Below, one piece after another: positions 1 to 7,911 of a DNA stretch of 13,566 nucleotides. Under the pieces are notes generated by a model, which ran no database searches, had not been told where the DNA came from, and saw only the letters and a program-made list of their open reading frames with translations. Positions within the stretch are counted from its first letter, which is position 1, and every line of letters starts with the position of its first letter. The stretch lies in NCBI GenBank assembly GCA_046582185.1, contig JAYGEX010000008.1, forward strand, positions 1 to 13,566, given 5' to 3'. Source of the stretch: GCA-002726655 sp046582185. Lineage in GTDB: Bacteria > Pseudomonadota > Gammaproteobacteria > Pseudomonadales > Azotimanducaceae. Made by a program: the position numbers and the translations under genes.

Positions 1-77
1 TGGCCCGCCCAGAGAGATTCGAACTCCCGACACCCAGGTTCGAAGCCTGGTGCTCTATCCAGCTGAGCTATGGGCGG
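1..77 (-). tRNA. tRNA-Arg (anticodon TCG)
   Basis: Read on the minus strand this folds into a complete cloverleaf. The 7-bp acceptor stem pairs CCGCCCA (71-77) with TGGGCGG (5-11), followed by a G discriminator base and an encoded CCA end at 1-3. The anticodon stem CCAGG/CCTGG encloses the loop CTTCGAA, giving anticodon TCG, which reads CGA-type arginine codons. The T arm carries the usual GTTCGAATC loop sequence. The gene ends exactly at the left edge of the window, so anything on its 3' side cannot be seen. Confidence 0.96.
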
Positions 78-117
78 AACGGACGCGCAGTATATTCAAT
101 CCTGGGGTTCGCCGCCA
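78..117 (-). promoter_or_regulatory. Probable tRNA-Arg promoter with GC-rich discriminator
   Basis: On the minus strand a TATACT -10 hexamer lies at 94-89, 11 bases before the mature tRNA 5' end. It is followed by the discriminator GCGCGTCC. The -35 match is poor (TGGCGG at about 117-112, with a 17-base spacer). A strong -10 with a GC-rich discriminator is typical of stable-RNA promoters under stringent control. That regulation is inferred from family knowledge and is not shown by this sequence. Confidence 0.55.
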
Positions 118-165
118 GTAAGAATCCGCACATTTTCGTTCCTTGCTTGCCTTCCTGTTCAGTCA

Positions 166-193
166 TTGCCAATAGACACTGCGGTGCTATGCT
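166..193 (+). promoter_or_regulatory. Possible sigma70 promoter for nhaC-like gene
   Basis: TTGCCA (166-171) and TATGCT (188-193) are separated by 16 bases and lie about 45 bases before the antiporter start codon. Both hexamers are imperfect matches to the sigma70 consensus, so this is only a candidate. Confidence 0.3.
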
Positions 194-238
194 GAGGCTT
201 TCGAAACGCGTCGATATCTGAATTCAGGAAGTGAAGTA

Positions 239-1756
239 ATGAATGATTACGGATTGTTGTCTCTGTTACCACCGGTCCTTACGGTGGTACTCGCCATGTG
301 GACCCGTAACATTATTGTATCGCTGAGCATGGGTGTCTTTAGTGGTTCACTCATCCTTACCGGGTTCAATCCGTTTTACGCAACGCTAGATCTGATTGAG
401 CAGCGGGTATTCGTCCAGATCGCATCACCTTCCAACATCCAGATCATTTTTACCATGATGGCCATTGGCGGTTTTATTAAGCTGCTTGAGGTTTCAGGTG
501 GTGCGAAGGCATTTGCAAAGGGAACGACAAGTGTCATTTCCAGCTCACGGCGCGCACAGTTTTCAACGTGGGTGTCTGGAATGGCTATCTTTTTTACAGA
601 TTCAGGGAATGCCCTCATTATCGGCCCTCTATTTCGTTCGATATTCCGGGAATTGAAGATTTGTAAGGAAAAGCTGGCCTACATTCTTGATTCCACAGCA
701 GCGCCAATCTGCATACTGATTCCATTCATCGGCTGGGGGGCTTACATCATGGGCCTCATCGAGCAAGCCTACGTTGATACGGGGCTTACAGAAACATCAC
801 TTTCGGTTCTGCTCAATGTACTGCCCTATCAGTTCTATGCAATCTTAACCTTGACTGCGGTGCCATTTTTTATTTTTAGTGGTCGCGACTTTGGGCCAAT
901 GAAAAAAGCCCAGGAACAATACAATCCTGTTGAGCTTAGTGAAACAGATGCAGATGCTGCAGAAGTTGAAGCTCCACCATTGAGCCTCTTTGTTGTACCC
1001 TTAGTTATACTGTTAGGGACAATTGCACTTTTACTAAGCTGGTTCGCCATCAATGACGACCTGACCAGCACACACGTACGGTCAACACTGACCATTGCCT
1101 ATATGGCCGCATCCATGGCGTGTGCCATGCTCATGTACAAACATCAAGAAACTTCACTGAATGATTCTTTGGCGACGTTTATTGAAGGTACCCAGAGCAT
1201 GGTATTTGTCGTGATGATTCTAATACTTGCCTGGTCTTTGAGCTCGGTGATAAAAGATCTGGGCACTGCACTAACAATCTCCCAGCTTATAGGTGAAGGG
1301 CTGAACCCGTCTATTCTGCCAGCACTTGTATTTGTTCTGGGCGCCATTATTTCACTGGCGACTGGATCTTCCTGGGGAACGTTTGCGATTCTGATGGCGC
1401 TTGCGGTACCCGTGGCATTTAATATCGGTGCACCGCTATACCTGACGGTAGCAGCAGTACTCAGCGGCGGCCTATTCGGCGACCACACTTCACCCATCTC
1501 TGATACAACCGTTCTTGCATCCATCGGCGCCGATTGTGCGCATATCGATCACGTGAGTACTCAGTTCTACTACGCCATGGTGCCGGGCTCAATCGCTTTC
1601 CTGGCTTTCCTTCTGGCAGGATTCTACCCAACGCCATGGATCACCCTACCCGCCATTATTGTCCTCTTCTTTGCGATACAAATTATTGGCCGCAAATTTG
1701 GTTCTTCATCTGTTTATAACGAACCAGGCTCCATTCGCACTTCGCCAACAGTTTAG
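239..1756 (+). CDS. NhaC-family Na+/H+ antiporter
   Basis: This is a 505-residue polytopic inner-membrane protein with about eleven hydrophobic segments. Two blocks identify the NhaC family (PF03553). One is near residues 120-175, with the FFTDSGNALIIGPLF segment and the following DSTAAPICILIPF stretch. The other is near residues 378-440, with TGSSWGTFAILMALAVP, then FGDHTSPISDTTVLAS and a Cys-His-Ile-Asp-His-Val cluster. Family members exchange Na+ (some other cations or organic ions) for protons to control pH and salt. The start is supported by AGGAAG at 226-231, seven bases before the ATG. The length is normal for the family. The exact substrate cannot be read from sequence; some relatives co-occur with amine catabolism genes, and a PuuB-like oxidoreductase lies downstream in convergent orientation. 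The stop codon is followed immediately by a glutamate dehydrogenase remnant, not by a terminator. Confidence 0.88.
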   Translation: MNDYGLLSLLPPVLTVVLAMWTRNIIVSLSMGVFSGSLILTGFNPFYATLDLIEQRVFVQIASPSNIQIIFTMMAIGGFIKLLEVSGGAKAFAKGTTSVISSSRRAQFSTWVSGMAIFFTDSGNALIIGPLFRSIFRELKICKEKLAYILDSTAAPICILIPFIGWGAYIMGLIEQAYVDTGLTETSLSVLLNVLPYQFYAILTLTAVPFFIFSGRDFGPMKKAQEQYNPVELSETDADAAEVEAPPLSLFVVPLVILLGTIALLLSWFAINDDLTSTHVRSTLTIAYMAASMACAMLMYKHQETSLNDSLATFIEGTQSMVFVVMILILAWSLSSVIKDLGTALTISQLIGEGLNPSILPALVFVLGAIISLATGSSWGTFAILMALAVPVAFNIGAPLYLTVAAVLSGGLFGDHTSPISDTTVLASIGADCAHIDHVSTQFYYAMVPGSIAFLAFLLAGFYPTPWITLPAIIVLFFAIQIIGRKFGSSSVYNEPGSIRTSPTV

Positions 1757-2112
1757 ATGACCGCTAACAGATGGCATCGAACACAACTCTTTCACTCTAT
1801 TCACACATTATCAGACGAACTGTTAGAGTAGCGACTGGCCAATGAAACGATTGCGATTGGCAGGCAATGGAGCGCGACGCATTGCTGGATGAATTTATGA
1901 CCCGCAGAGGAGATCTGGCGGCCGACCTTCTAAAATACATATCGGCAGAAACATCCGTTGCCGATGGCATCGAGACCTGGTTACAGGAGCATCTGGCATT
2001 TGTCGAAAACTGGCAGCGAGTCATTGAAGATGTGCAACGAATCGATAGCGCTTTAGATTTTCCTGTTTTTGCGACTAACCTGAAACGCATCCTGCAGCTG
2101 ATAAGACCAGTA
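1757..2112 (+). pseudogene. Decayed 3' end of NAD-glutamate dehydrogenase (GdhB-type)
   Basis: In the frame open from 1846 the translation runs DWQAMERDALLDEF, then a WLQEHLAFVENWQRVIED segment, then DFPVFATNLKRILQL. These correspond in order to the last conserved stretch of the about 1,600-residue bacterial NAD-glutamate dehydrogenases. That stretch has an xWQALARxxxRDDL helix, a WLxxHxxxVERWxxxL helix and a final DFAMxxVALRELxDL helix. Upstream of 1852 the matching text continues in another frame (SDELLE, a TAG stop at 1829-1831, then RLANETIA). One deleted base near 1855 would join LANETIA to DWQAM. So the fragment has a nonsense codon, a frameshift and no N-terminal 95% of the protein. 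An open frame continues from ATG 1867 to 2220, but its last third is antisense to the neighbouring oxidoreductase and is unlike GDH. The match is from remembered family features, not an alignment. Confidence 0.6.
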
Positions 2113-3342
2113 GGCAATCTGCGCAATAACGGGGCCAAATGGCTTGCCCACGTAATCAAGCCCAAATGGCGAAAACAACTGATACCTTTCATCATTCGAT
2201 GCGATCGCGGAAGCGATTAGCTCTCCGCCCATCGTGGTCGTCGCCATGCCATGCCCACCAAAACCCTGGCAATACCATTCTCCCGGTTTGAGCTGGCCTA
2301 TCTGTGGCATCTTGTGCCTGGCATACCCCATGTATCCACCCCATGCCACCTCACCCTTTATCCCCTGTAATTGTGGGTACACCGATAACAGATCGCGAAG
2401 CATAATTTTCTTTAGCTTCTCTTGAGCCGGATGAAACATGGAAACTCTTCCGCCCCAGAGCAATTGTTTATCGCCAACAATTCGATAATAGTTAGATGAG
2501 AATCGATTGTCACCTACAGCGTAAGGAGATCGAATCGCATCCTCCAGGCGATCACCCAGAGGCTCGGTTAACAGAACATAAGTTGCAACAGGTAATGTCG
2601 CGCGGCTTAATTTGCCGTGAAGGGAGCCAATGTAGCCACTGCAGGCATAAACAACATGGTCGGCTTTGACGGTCCCTAGCGGTGTTGTAATCAGCCAACG
2701 ATCGGACGCTTTTTTCACTTTCGTGACAGGGGACTCTTCATAAAAAGCAGCGCCCAGGGATTGCGCAAGTTTTGCCGTGTGCAATGCATAATTCAGGGAT
2801 TGGAAACGCATGGTGCTGGGTTTGAAGAAGCCATCATAGTAGCGCTTGGTGAGGTAATTTTCCGCGACCTTCTCTCTGGGCCAATATTCAAGATCCTCAT
2901 CAAACAGCCGGTTCATATCATCTACATGCTGCCTTACGCCCTTTTCATCATCAAACCAGGATGCTGTTACGGCACCATTGTCCCCTTGCAGGATTGAATC
3001 CTCACTGCCTTTTATCCGCTCTTTAATCAGGTCGAAGGCACTGGATGTGAGGCCATAGAGTTGCTTGGCATGATTATCGCCCAGTATTCTGACAAGGTTC
3101 ATGGCACCCTGGGAGAAACCCCTGCCCACAAAGCCGCCATTTCGACCCGATGCACCCCAGCCGACTTGTTGTGCTTCAAGTAGCACACAATCTGTTCTGC
3201 GTTCTGCCAGGCCCAGAACGGTGGAGATACCTGCCAGGCCACCGCCTATAATGCATACCGGCACATCAATATCTGCTTGCAATTTCGGCGCACCCAATCC
3301 TACTTGCGCGGTGCGGCTGTAGTAAGAATCTATATACGCCAT
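2053..3342 (-). CDS. FAD-dependent amine oxidoreductase (DAO / PuuB-OrdL-like)
   Basis: This 429-residue flavoprotein belongs to the D-amino-acid-oxidase fold (DAO, PF01266). The N-terminal SYYSRTA segment, the dinucleotide-binding GGGLAG at residues 33-38 and the GWGASGRNGGF block at 61-71 are typical of the gamma-glutamylputrescine oxidase (PuuB/OrdL) branch. The FAD-contacting QGFGGHGMATT stretch is near the C-terminus. Such enzymes oxidise secondary or primary amines with FAD and oxygen; the actual substrate (gamma-glutamylputrescine, another N-substituted amine or an amino acid) is not readable here. I chose ATG at 3342 over an in-frame TTG at 3348. A weak GGA motif lies six bases upstream of the ATG. 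The length is normal for the family. The last dozen codons overlap, on the opposite strand, the end of the glutamate dehydrogenase remnant. The gene stands alone and is divergent from the microcin-type locus. Confidence 0.85.
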   Translation of the reverse strand: MAYIDSYYSRTAQVGLGAPKLQADIDVPVCIIGGGLAGISTVLGLAERRTDCVLLEAQQVGWGASGRNGGFVGRGFSQGAMNLVRILGDNHAKQLYGLTSSAFDLIKERIKGSEDSILQGDNGAVTASWFDDEKGVRQHVDDMNRLFDEDLEYWPREKVAENYLTKRYYDGFFKPSTMRFQSLNYALHTAKLAQSLGAAFYEESPVTKVKKASDRWLITTPLGTVKADHVVYACSGYIGSLHGKLSRATLPVATYVLLTEPLGDRLEDAIRSPYAVGDNRFSSNYYRIVGDKQLLWGGRVSMFHPAQEKLKKIMLRDLLSVYPQLQGIKGEVAWGGYMGYARHKMPQIGQLKPGEWYCQGFGGHGMATTTMGGELIASAIASNDERYQLFSPFGLDYVGKPFGPVIAQIAYWSYQLQDAFQVSRKNRKI

Positions 3343-3521
3343 GGACAATCCAAAAAAAGAGATGATTGTACCGGAAAATTATCGCCTTTCCTGCGCTCTA
3401 TCGAGCGTCTATACGTAAAATCATAAGTACTTAACGGCCTTGTCCTACGCCAAATTCAGATAAGCGCTATTACGATCATTTTGATTCCCGTTTAAATTCA
3501 ATTCATCTCTTTGGATGAATC

Positions 3522-4361
3522 ATGTTTACCCTTAAAAATGAAACAACACCAGACACGCTACCGGCTATCTTCGAGTCGGTGCTTGGGGAATCACCTACGC
3601 AAGCTCGATGCCTTGGCTTGAAGTGGCTTCAACAAAGAGAGTTGGTTCGTTCACTTTGGTCCGAATGCACTGATGTCTCGCTGCAGGCTTCACTGGATCG
3701 ATCGAACAAAATTGTCCTGGAAGATGAAGTACCACTTCAGAACTTCCTGCAATCCAATACCAAAGGTACTGTCCTGCTAACGATCCACATGGGTGACTAT
3801 ATTCATGCCATTCTCAGAATCTTATCCCTGGTATCTACCAGGCAAGTCATTCTACTAAGGAAGAAGGGTTGGACTAAAGCCGAGCAGACAATGTTCGGGA
3901 AGCTCGAACTCATTGGCCATAAGGTAACCACCGTTCGCCATGGTCCAGCTGCTGCAAAGGTAATTGTCAGCGCCCTGCGCCAGGGTGCAATTGTGATCTT
4001 TCTCTATGATTTATCGTCCAGATGGGGCGAGACCTCTCCAGTTCGATTCTTTAATACGCGTTTGCACTGGGTCGCAGGGCCATTGCTGCTTGCGATGCTG
4101 GGCAGAAGTTTCGCCATTCCCTTCTTTACCTTCAGGGAATCAAACCAATGGATCTGTGAAGTAAATTCTGTGCGCGACTATACCGGCGACTATTTAGGCA
4201 ACTCTATAGGCAAAACAGCCAAACGATCCAGCTATCTGAAATCAGAATTGCAGATAATTACGTCACTCGCTGAAGGTTATATCAGAAATCATGTTAGCCA
4301 ATGGAACCACTGGCATTTGATTCCAGAGATGGCAAGCGACGAGAGCAAGGAGACTAGCTGA
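3522..4361 (+). CDS. LpxL/HtrB-like lysophospholipid acyltransferase-family protein
   Basis: This 279-residue protein resembles the LpxL/HtrB (LABLAT) acyltransferase family, which normally transfers acyl chains to lipid A precursors, phosphatidylinositol mannosides or related acceptors. The candidate catalytic His is H89 in TIHMGDYIH. The second family block is recognisable near residues 155-200: D163 in LYDLSS, then PVRFFNTRLHWVAGPLLLAMLG followed by IPFFTF. The usual H-X4-E/D is not clear: the acidic residue nearest H89 is D92, at +3. There is no obvious N-terminal membrane anchor, unlike classical LpxL. It is the first gene of the exporter operon. Its TGA overlaps the ATG of the HlyD-like gene by one base, so the two are translationally coupled. 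That placement argues for a role with the exported peptide (acylation, or lipid-based self-protection), but this is inference. Start supported only by a weak GGATGA-type site. Confidence 0.7.
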   Translation: MFTLKNETTPDTLPAIFESVLGESPTQARCLGLKWLQQRELVRSLWSECTDVSLQASLDRSNKIVLEDEVPLQNFLQSNTKGTVLLTIHMGDYIHAILRILSLVSTRQVILLRKKGWTKAEQTMFGKLELIGHKVTTVRHGPAAAKVIVSALRQGAIVIFLYDLSSRWGETSPVRFFNTRLHWVAGPLLLAMLGRSFAIPFFTFRESNQWICEVNSVRDYTGDYLGNSIGKTAKRSSYLKSELQIITSLAEGYIRNHVSQWNHWHLIPEMASDESKETS

Positions 4362-5614
4362 TGTCGAACAATGATCTGTACCGGCTCGAAGCCCTACAAC
4401 ATGCCAGCGAGCGAACGCTCGGCAGCCCGATGATCAGCCAGCCATTTACGACTCGAGCACTGACTATCCTTCTTTTATTGATTACTGCTGTTGCCCTGCT
4501 TTTCCTGAGTCAGGCACAATATGCCAGAAAGGAAACGGTCAGTGGATACCTGCGACCTGACCGTGGCATATCGCGTGTTTACCCGCGCAACCAGGGAGTC
4601 GCCGACACCATATATGTGAAGGAAGGTGACTACGTCAAAAAAGGCGCACCTTTAGTTAATGTGCGAGCACCCTATTCTCTGTCAAGCGGGGAACAAGCTA
4701 GCGCTAACATTCTCATGGAGATTGAGCTTCAAAAGGGCCAACTTAAAAACCGCATTACCCGGGAGAAGGAAAAGACGGCACTTGAACTGAACTGGCAACA
4801 GAAGAATATAGCGTCCTTTGAAGATGAGTTAATGCAACTCAAGCATCTTCAAGACCTGCAAGCTGCCCGCGCATTAGTATCAAGCCTGCAAATGGCTGCT
4901 GCCAAGGAATTGCACCAACAAGGTTTTCTTTCAAACATGCAGTGGCTGTCATCAAAGGTAACGAGTCTGGCAGAACAAAAAGAAGTCGTTCAAATACGCC
5001 AGCGGATTACTCAGAAAAAATCCATGTTGAAAGCTGCAAACCATCAGCTCGCGTTGTTGCCCACCTTGGTTCAGGACCAACTTGATCTCCTGGATCGGGA
5101 ATATTCATTGCTAAAACAACGAGAAACTGAACAACGTGAACGTTCAAGTCACCTGGTAATAGCGCCCATTACAGGAAAGATAACGGCCGTGAGTGTATCG
5201 ATTGGAGACTCCGTCTCAAATGTCCGCTCAATGTTATCTATCGTTCCGGAAGGTGCCCAGCTTTATGCCTGGCTGCTTATTCCCAGCCGCGCCGCAGGGC
5301 TGAGCGAAGATGGCCAAAGAGTACGCTTAATGTACGACAGCTTTCCCTATCAACAATTTGGCACACAACCAGGAACGATCATTTCAATTTCTGATGCGGT
5401 GATTGAACCAAACGATATCAGTGGCCCGCTGCGCCCTGGTGAACCGGTATTTATTGCCAAGGTCGCACTCGATAAGGACAGCATCATCGCCTATGGCATC
5501 GAGAAACCGCTACAAATAGACATGTTGTTAAGCGCAGATATAGTTCAGGCACAGCGCTCAATTCTGGAATGGATGTTAAACCCCCTGTTCGCTCTTAGAG
5601 GGCGAACCGGGTGA
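4361..5614 (+). CDS. HlyD/CvaA-like periplasmic adaptor of type I secretion system
   Basis: This 417-residue membrane fusion protein has a short cytoplasmic N-terminus, one transmembrane helix at about residues 33-50 and a first lipoyl half at about 72-103 (GVADTIYVKEGDYVKKG). A long Gln/Lys/Glu-rich coiled coil follows from about 115 to 260. The second lipoyl half is at about 265-300 (APITGKITAVSVSIGDSV), and a beta-barrel region leads to the family-typical end LEWMLNPLFALRGR. This is the architecture of HlyD/CvaA adaptors, which link an inner-membrane ABC exporter to TolC. The start has an excellent AAGGAG at 4347-4352, eight bases before the ATG. It overlaps both neighbours by one base (TGATG), making a tight operon with the ABC exporter. 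No tolC-like gene is in the window, as is usual for such loci. Confidence 0.9.
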   Translation: MSNNDLYRLEALQHASERTLGSPMISQPFTTRALTILLLLITAVALLFLSQAQYARKETVSGYLRPDRGISRVYPRNQGVADTIYVKEGDYVKKGAPLVNVRAPYSLSSGEQASANILMEIELQKGQLKNRITREKEKTALELNWQQKNIASFEDELMQLKHLQDLQAARALVSSLQMAAAKELHQQGFLSNMQWLSSKVTSLAEQKEVVQIRQRITQKKSMLKAANHQLALLPTLVQDQLDLLDREYSLLKQRETEQRERSSHLVIAPITGKITAVSVSIGDSVSNVRSMLSIVPEGAQLYAWLLIPSRAAGLSEDGQRVRLMYDSFPYQQFGTQPGTIISISDAVIEPNDISGPLRPGEPVFIAKVALDKDSIIAYGIEKPLQIDMLLSADIVQAQRSILEWMLNPLFALRGRTG

Positions 5615-7746
5615 TGTTGAACCTTACAGGAAAGCACAAACTACCCAGCATACTGCAGGCAGAAGCGGCAGAATGTGGCCTGGCATGCATCGCCATGATT
5701 TCATCATTCCATGGATATCATTGCGACTTGTTAAGTCTTAGAAAAAACTTTGGCTCTTCGGCCAGAGGCGCATCCGTTCAGAATATTATGGATCTTGCCG
5801 ACTCTCTGGAACTCAGCACCAGGGCTTTGCGGATAGAGGTAGAAGAACTTCGTGAATTATCAACGCCTACTATTCTTCATTGGAACTTTAACCACTTTGT
5901 AGTTTTAAGACAGGTAAACCGGGATTCAATAATCATCCACGACCCGGCGGTAGGCATTCGTAAATACTCGCTTAAGGAAGTTGGGCATCGGTTCACGGGC
6001 ATCGTTATAGAACTAACACCAATGAGTACCTTTAGAAAAGGTTCTGATCAAACCAGGCTGCGACTCTGGGACTTTTGGAAAGGCGCCAAAGGCTTGATGT
6101 CATCCCTGGCACAAATCCTCGCCCTATCCCTCCTAATACAACTCTTTGCATTAGCGACCCCGTTTTATGTACAAATCGTCGTGGACGAAGTACTTGTCAA
6201 AAATGACCTGGATCTACTGCTGGTCTTGGCTCTCGGGTTTGGCTTGTTAACGCTGATATTAGTTGTGACCAAAGCCATTCGAGGATATTCAAGCGTTTTT
6301 CTCACCAATCAACTCAGCTTCAACCTCGGCAATAGTGTCATGCACCACCTTATACGCTTGCCCATGGAGTACTTTCAGAAACGTCACCTCGGTGATGTAA
6401 TTTCCCGCTTCGAATCAATAAAGCCAATTCAGGGATTCATCATAAGCGGCAGCATCTCGATAATTATCGACGGCCTTCTGGCGATTACTACGTTGATTAT
6501 GATGATTGCCTATTCGCCTACCCTGGCCTTGGTAGTGGTCACCTCCGTTATCCTTTACGCAGTTTTTAGAGCGGCACAATTTCAACCACTGCGAAACAGC
6601 AATCACGAAAATATCACCGCTGTCGCAAAGCTCGACAGTCTCTTTATGGAATCAATCCGCTCCCTGCAGAGCATTAAACTGGCTGGCCGGGAATCACAGA
6701 GGGAAGCCAGCTGGCGCAATCAATTCGCAAGCAGCCTTACTACGTCAGCGAAAATCGGCCGACTGACAGTCAGCTATGAAGCAGTGAACAGCACCCTGAC
6801 GGGGCTTGAATTTTTATTAGTGATCTATATAGGCGCTTATGAGGTGCTTGGCGGGGTACTAACGATCGGCATGCTCTACGCATTTATGGCCTATCGCTCA
6901 AATTTTTCAAGCAGCGTGACATCGATTATCAATCAAATCATGCAGTATAAAATGGTGGGTCTGCATCTTGAGCGACTTTCAGACATTACCCACTCTGAAC
7001 AAGAAGCAGGGCTGGATAACAACGGTCGCTTCACTATTCCAATTAACGGCAGACTCAGCCTATCTGATGCCAGTTTTGTGTACGTGGGTAGCAAACAGGC
7101 AATCTTTCAGAATCTCTCACTTGAGATAGAAGCAGGTAGTTTTGTTGCATTGTATGGCCCTTCAGGAATCGGCAAATCCACCCTGTTAAAAGTGTTGATG
7201 GGACTCACGGATCCAAGCGACGGGCAATTGCTTGTTGATGGGCAACCACTATCGCCAACAATACTACGAAGTTATCGAAGTAAGATCGCCGCCGTTACTC
7301 AGGAAGATAGTCTCTTCACTGGATCGCTACAGGACAATATCTCATTCTTTGACCTGGCAGCGGATAACGACAAACTTTTACTGGCAACAAGACAAGCCGA
7401 AATACATGAAGACATTCTCAGAATGACCATGGGTTACGAAAGCCTAATCGGTGACATGGGTACTGCATTGTCTCAAGGCCAACAACAAAGGCTTCTGATT
7501 GCCAGAGCACTCTATGCTCAGCCGAAGATATTATTCCTGGACGAAGGCACCGCTCACATCGATGCCGCGACAGAGCTAAAAATCATGGACAATTTAAGGT
7601 CCATGAATATCACCTGCATCTACGTTACCCATAACCCTGCTTTACTCCATTACGCGGACAAGGTTATCCAGTGGCTACAGACAGGTGAGATACAGGTCAT
7701 TGATGTTTCGACGCAGGATGAGGCTCAAGCGGTAGTGGCGACTTAA
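5614..7746 (+). CDS. C39-peptidase ABC exporter (colicin V/CvaB-type)
   Basis: This 710-residue protein has three parts in order. The first is a C39 cysteine peptidase with oxyanion Gln Q15, catalytic C21 in EAAECGLAC, H94 in HWNFNHFVVL and D110 in HDPAVG; the catalytic set is intact. The second is a six-helix membrane domain at about residues 160-440. The third is a nucleotide-binding domain with Walker A GPSGIGKST (515-523), Q-loop Q563, signature LSQGQQQR (619-626), Walker B LFLDE with E644, and H-loop H673. Such exporters cut double-glycine leaders in the cytoplasm and export the core peptide with an HlyD partner and TolC. I chose ATG 5614, which overlaps the upstream TGA by one base, over GTG 5611. 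The stop overlaps the ATG of the small frame at 7746. The expected substrate is the leader peptide encoded at 7912. Confidence 0.94.
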   Translation: MLNLTGKHKLPSILQAEAAECGLACIAMISSFHGYHCDLLSLRKNFGSSARGASVQNIMDLADSLELSTRALRIEVEELRELSTPTILHWNFNHFVVLRQVNRDSIIIHDPAVGIRKYSLKEVGHRFTGIVIELTPMSTFRKGSDQTRLRLWDFWKGAKGLMSSLAQILALSLLIQLFALATPFYVQIVVDEVLVKNDLDLLLVLALGFGLLTLILVVTKAIRGYSSVFLTNQLSFNLGNSVMHHLIRLPMEYFQKRHLGDVISRFESIKPIQGFIISGSISIIIDGLLAITTLIMMIAYSPTLALVVVTSVILYAVFRAAQFQPLRNSNHENITAVAKLDSLFMESIRSLQSIKLAGRESQREASWRNQFASSLTTSAKIGRLTVSYEAVNSTLTGLEFLLVIYIGAYEVLGGVLTIGMLYAFMAYRSNFSSSVTSIINQIMQYKMVGLHLERLSDITHSEQEAGLDNNGRFTIPINGRLSLSDASFVYVGSKQAIFQNLSLEIEAGSFVALYGPSGIGKSTLLKVLMGLTDPSDGQLLVDGQPLSPTILRSYRSKIAAVTQEDSLFTGSLQDNISFFDLAADNDKLLLATRQAEIHEDILRMTMGYESLIGDMGTALSQGQQQRLLIARALYAQPKILFLDEGTAHIDAATELKIMDNLRSMNITCIYVTHNPALLHYADKVIQWLQTGEIQVIDVSTQDEAQAVVAT

Positions 7747-7874
7747 TGGAAGTTGCCATACAAAAAAAGAACAGAAACGCTGGTGCGGTTACTGCTGCCA
7801 GTTATTTAGCGGTGCAAATAAACCTTCCCATGTGTTCTGTACAACAGGGATGCTCACTGCACGATTTCAGGTAG
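7746..7874 (+). CDS. Possible 42-aa small protein coupled to exporter
   Basis: An ATG overlaps the exporter stop codon (TAATG) and opens a 42-codon frame ending in TAG. The product starts MEVAIQKKNR, has two Cys at 30 and 36, and ends SLHDFR. It has no double-glycine leader and no transmembrane segment, and I do not recognise it. In its favour, the one-base stop/start overlap matches the two TGATG junctions upstream. Against it, it is very short, its upstream Shine-Dalgarno site is unclear, and a frame of this length is common by chance. It could be a second peptide, a small accessory or immunity factor, or simply leader sequence of the next gene. Confidence 0.3.
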   Translation: MEVAIQKKNRNAGAVTAASYLAVQINLPMCSVQQGCSLHDFR

Positions 7875-7911
7875 GAGCTCCATCCAACTAACGCAATTGA
7901 GGATTAGAACA

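Noticed and set aside
1..238. tRNA-Arg as an integration site for a genomic island in this window
   Set aside because: The 3' end of the tRNA faces out of the window, and I see no repeated tRNA 3' fragment and no integrase.
376..1524. Several minus-strand and off-frame openings within the antiporter gene
   Set aside because: All are shadows of a gene with complete NhaC-family blocks and a good ribosome binding site.
1867..2220. A 117-codon open frame that could be called an intact hypothetical protein
   Set aside because: Its first two thirds match the C-terminus of glutamate dehydrogenase out of context and its last third is antisense to the amine oxidoreductase. A decayed remnant explains it better.
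3522..4361. GNAT-type peptide N-acyltransferase as in selidamide pathways
   Set aside because: The visible blocks (TIHMGDYIH and the PVRFFNTR to IPFFTF stretch) fit the LpxL/HtrB fold, not the GNAT acetyl-CoA binding motif.
5611..5613. GTG start for the ABC exporter
   Set aside because: The adjacent ATG at 5614 gives the same TGATG coupling seen at the preceding junction.
7897..7911. In-frame TTG start for the microcin-like precursor
   Set aside because: It overlaps the GAGG ribosome binding site and would add MRIRT in front of a canonical leader that begins at ATG 7912.
7746..7911. A second double-glycine precursor peptide in the spacer
   Set aside because: No frame in this stretch, or in the 8143-8663 spacer, shows a leader ending in Gly-Gly with the -4, -7 and -12 hydrophobic residues.
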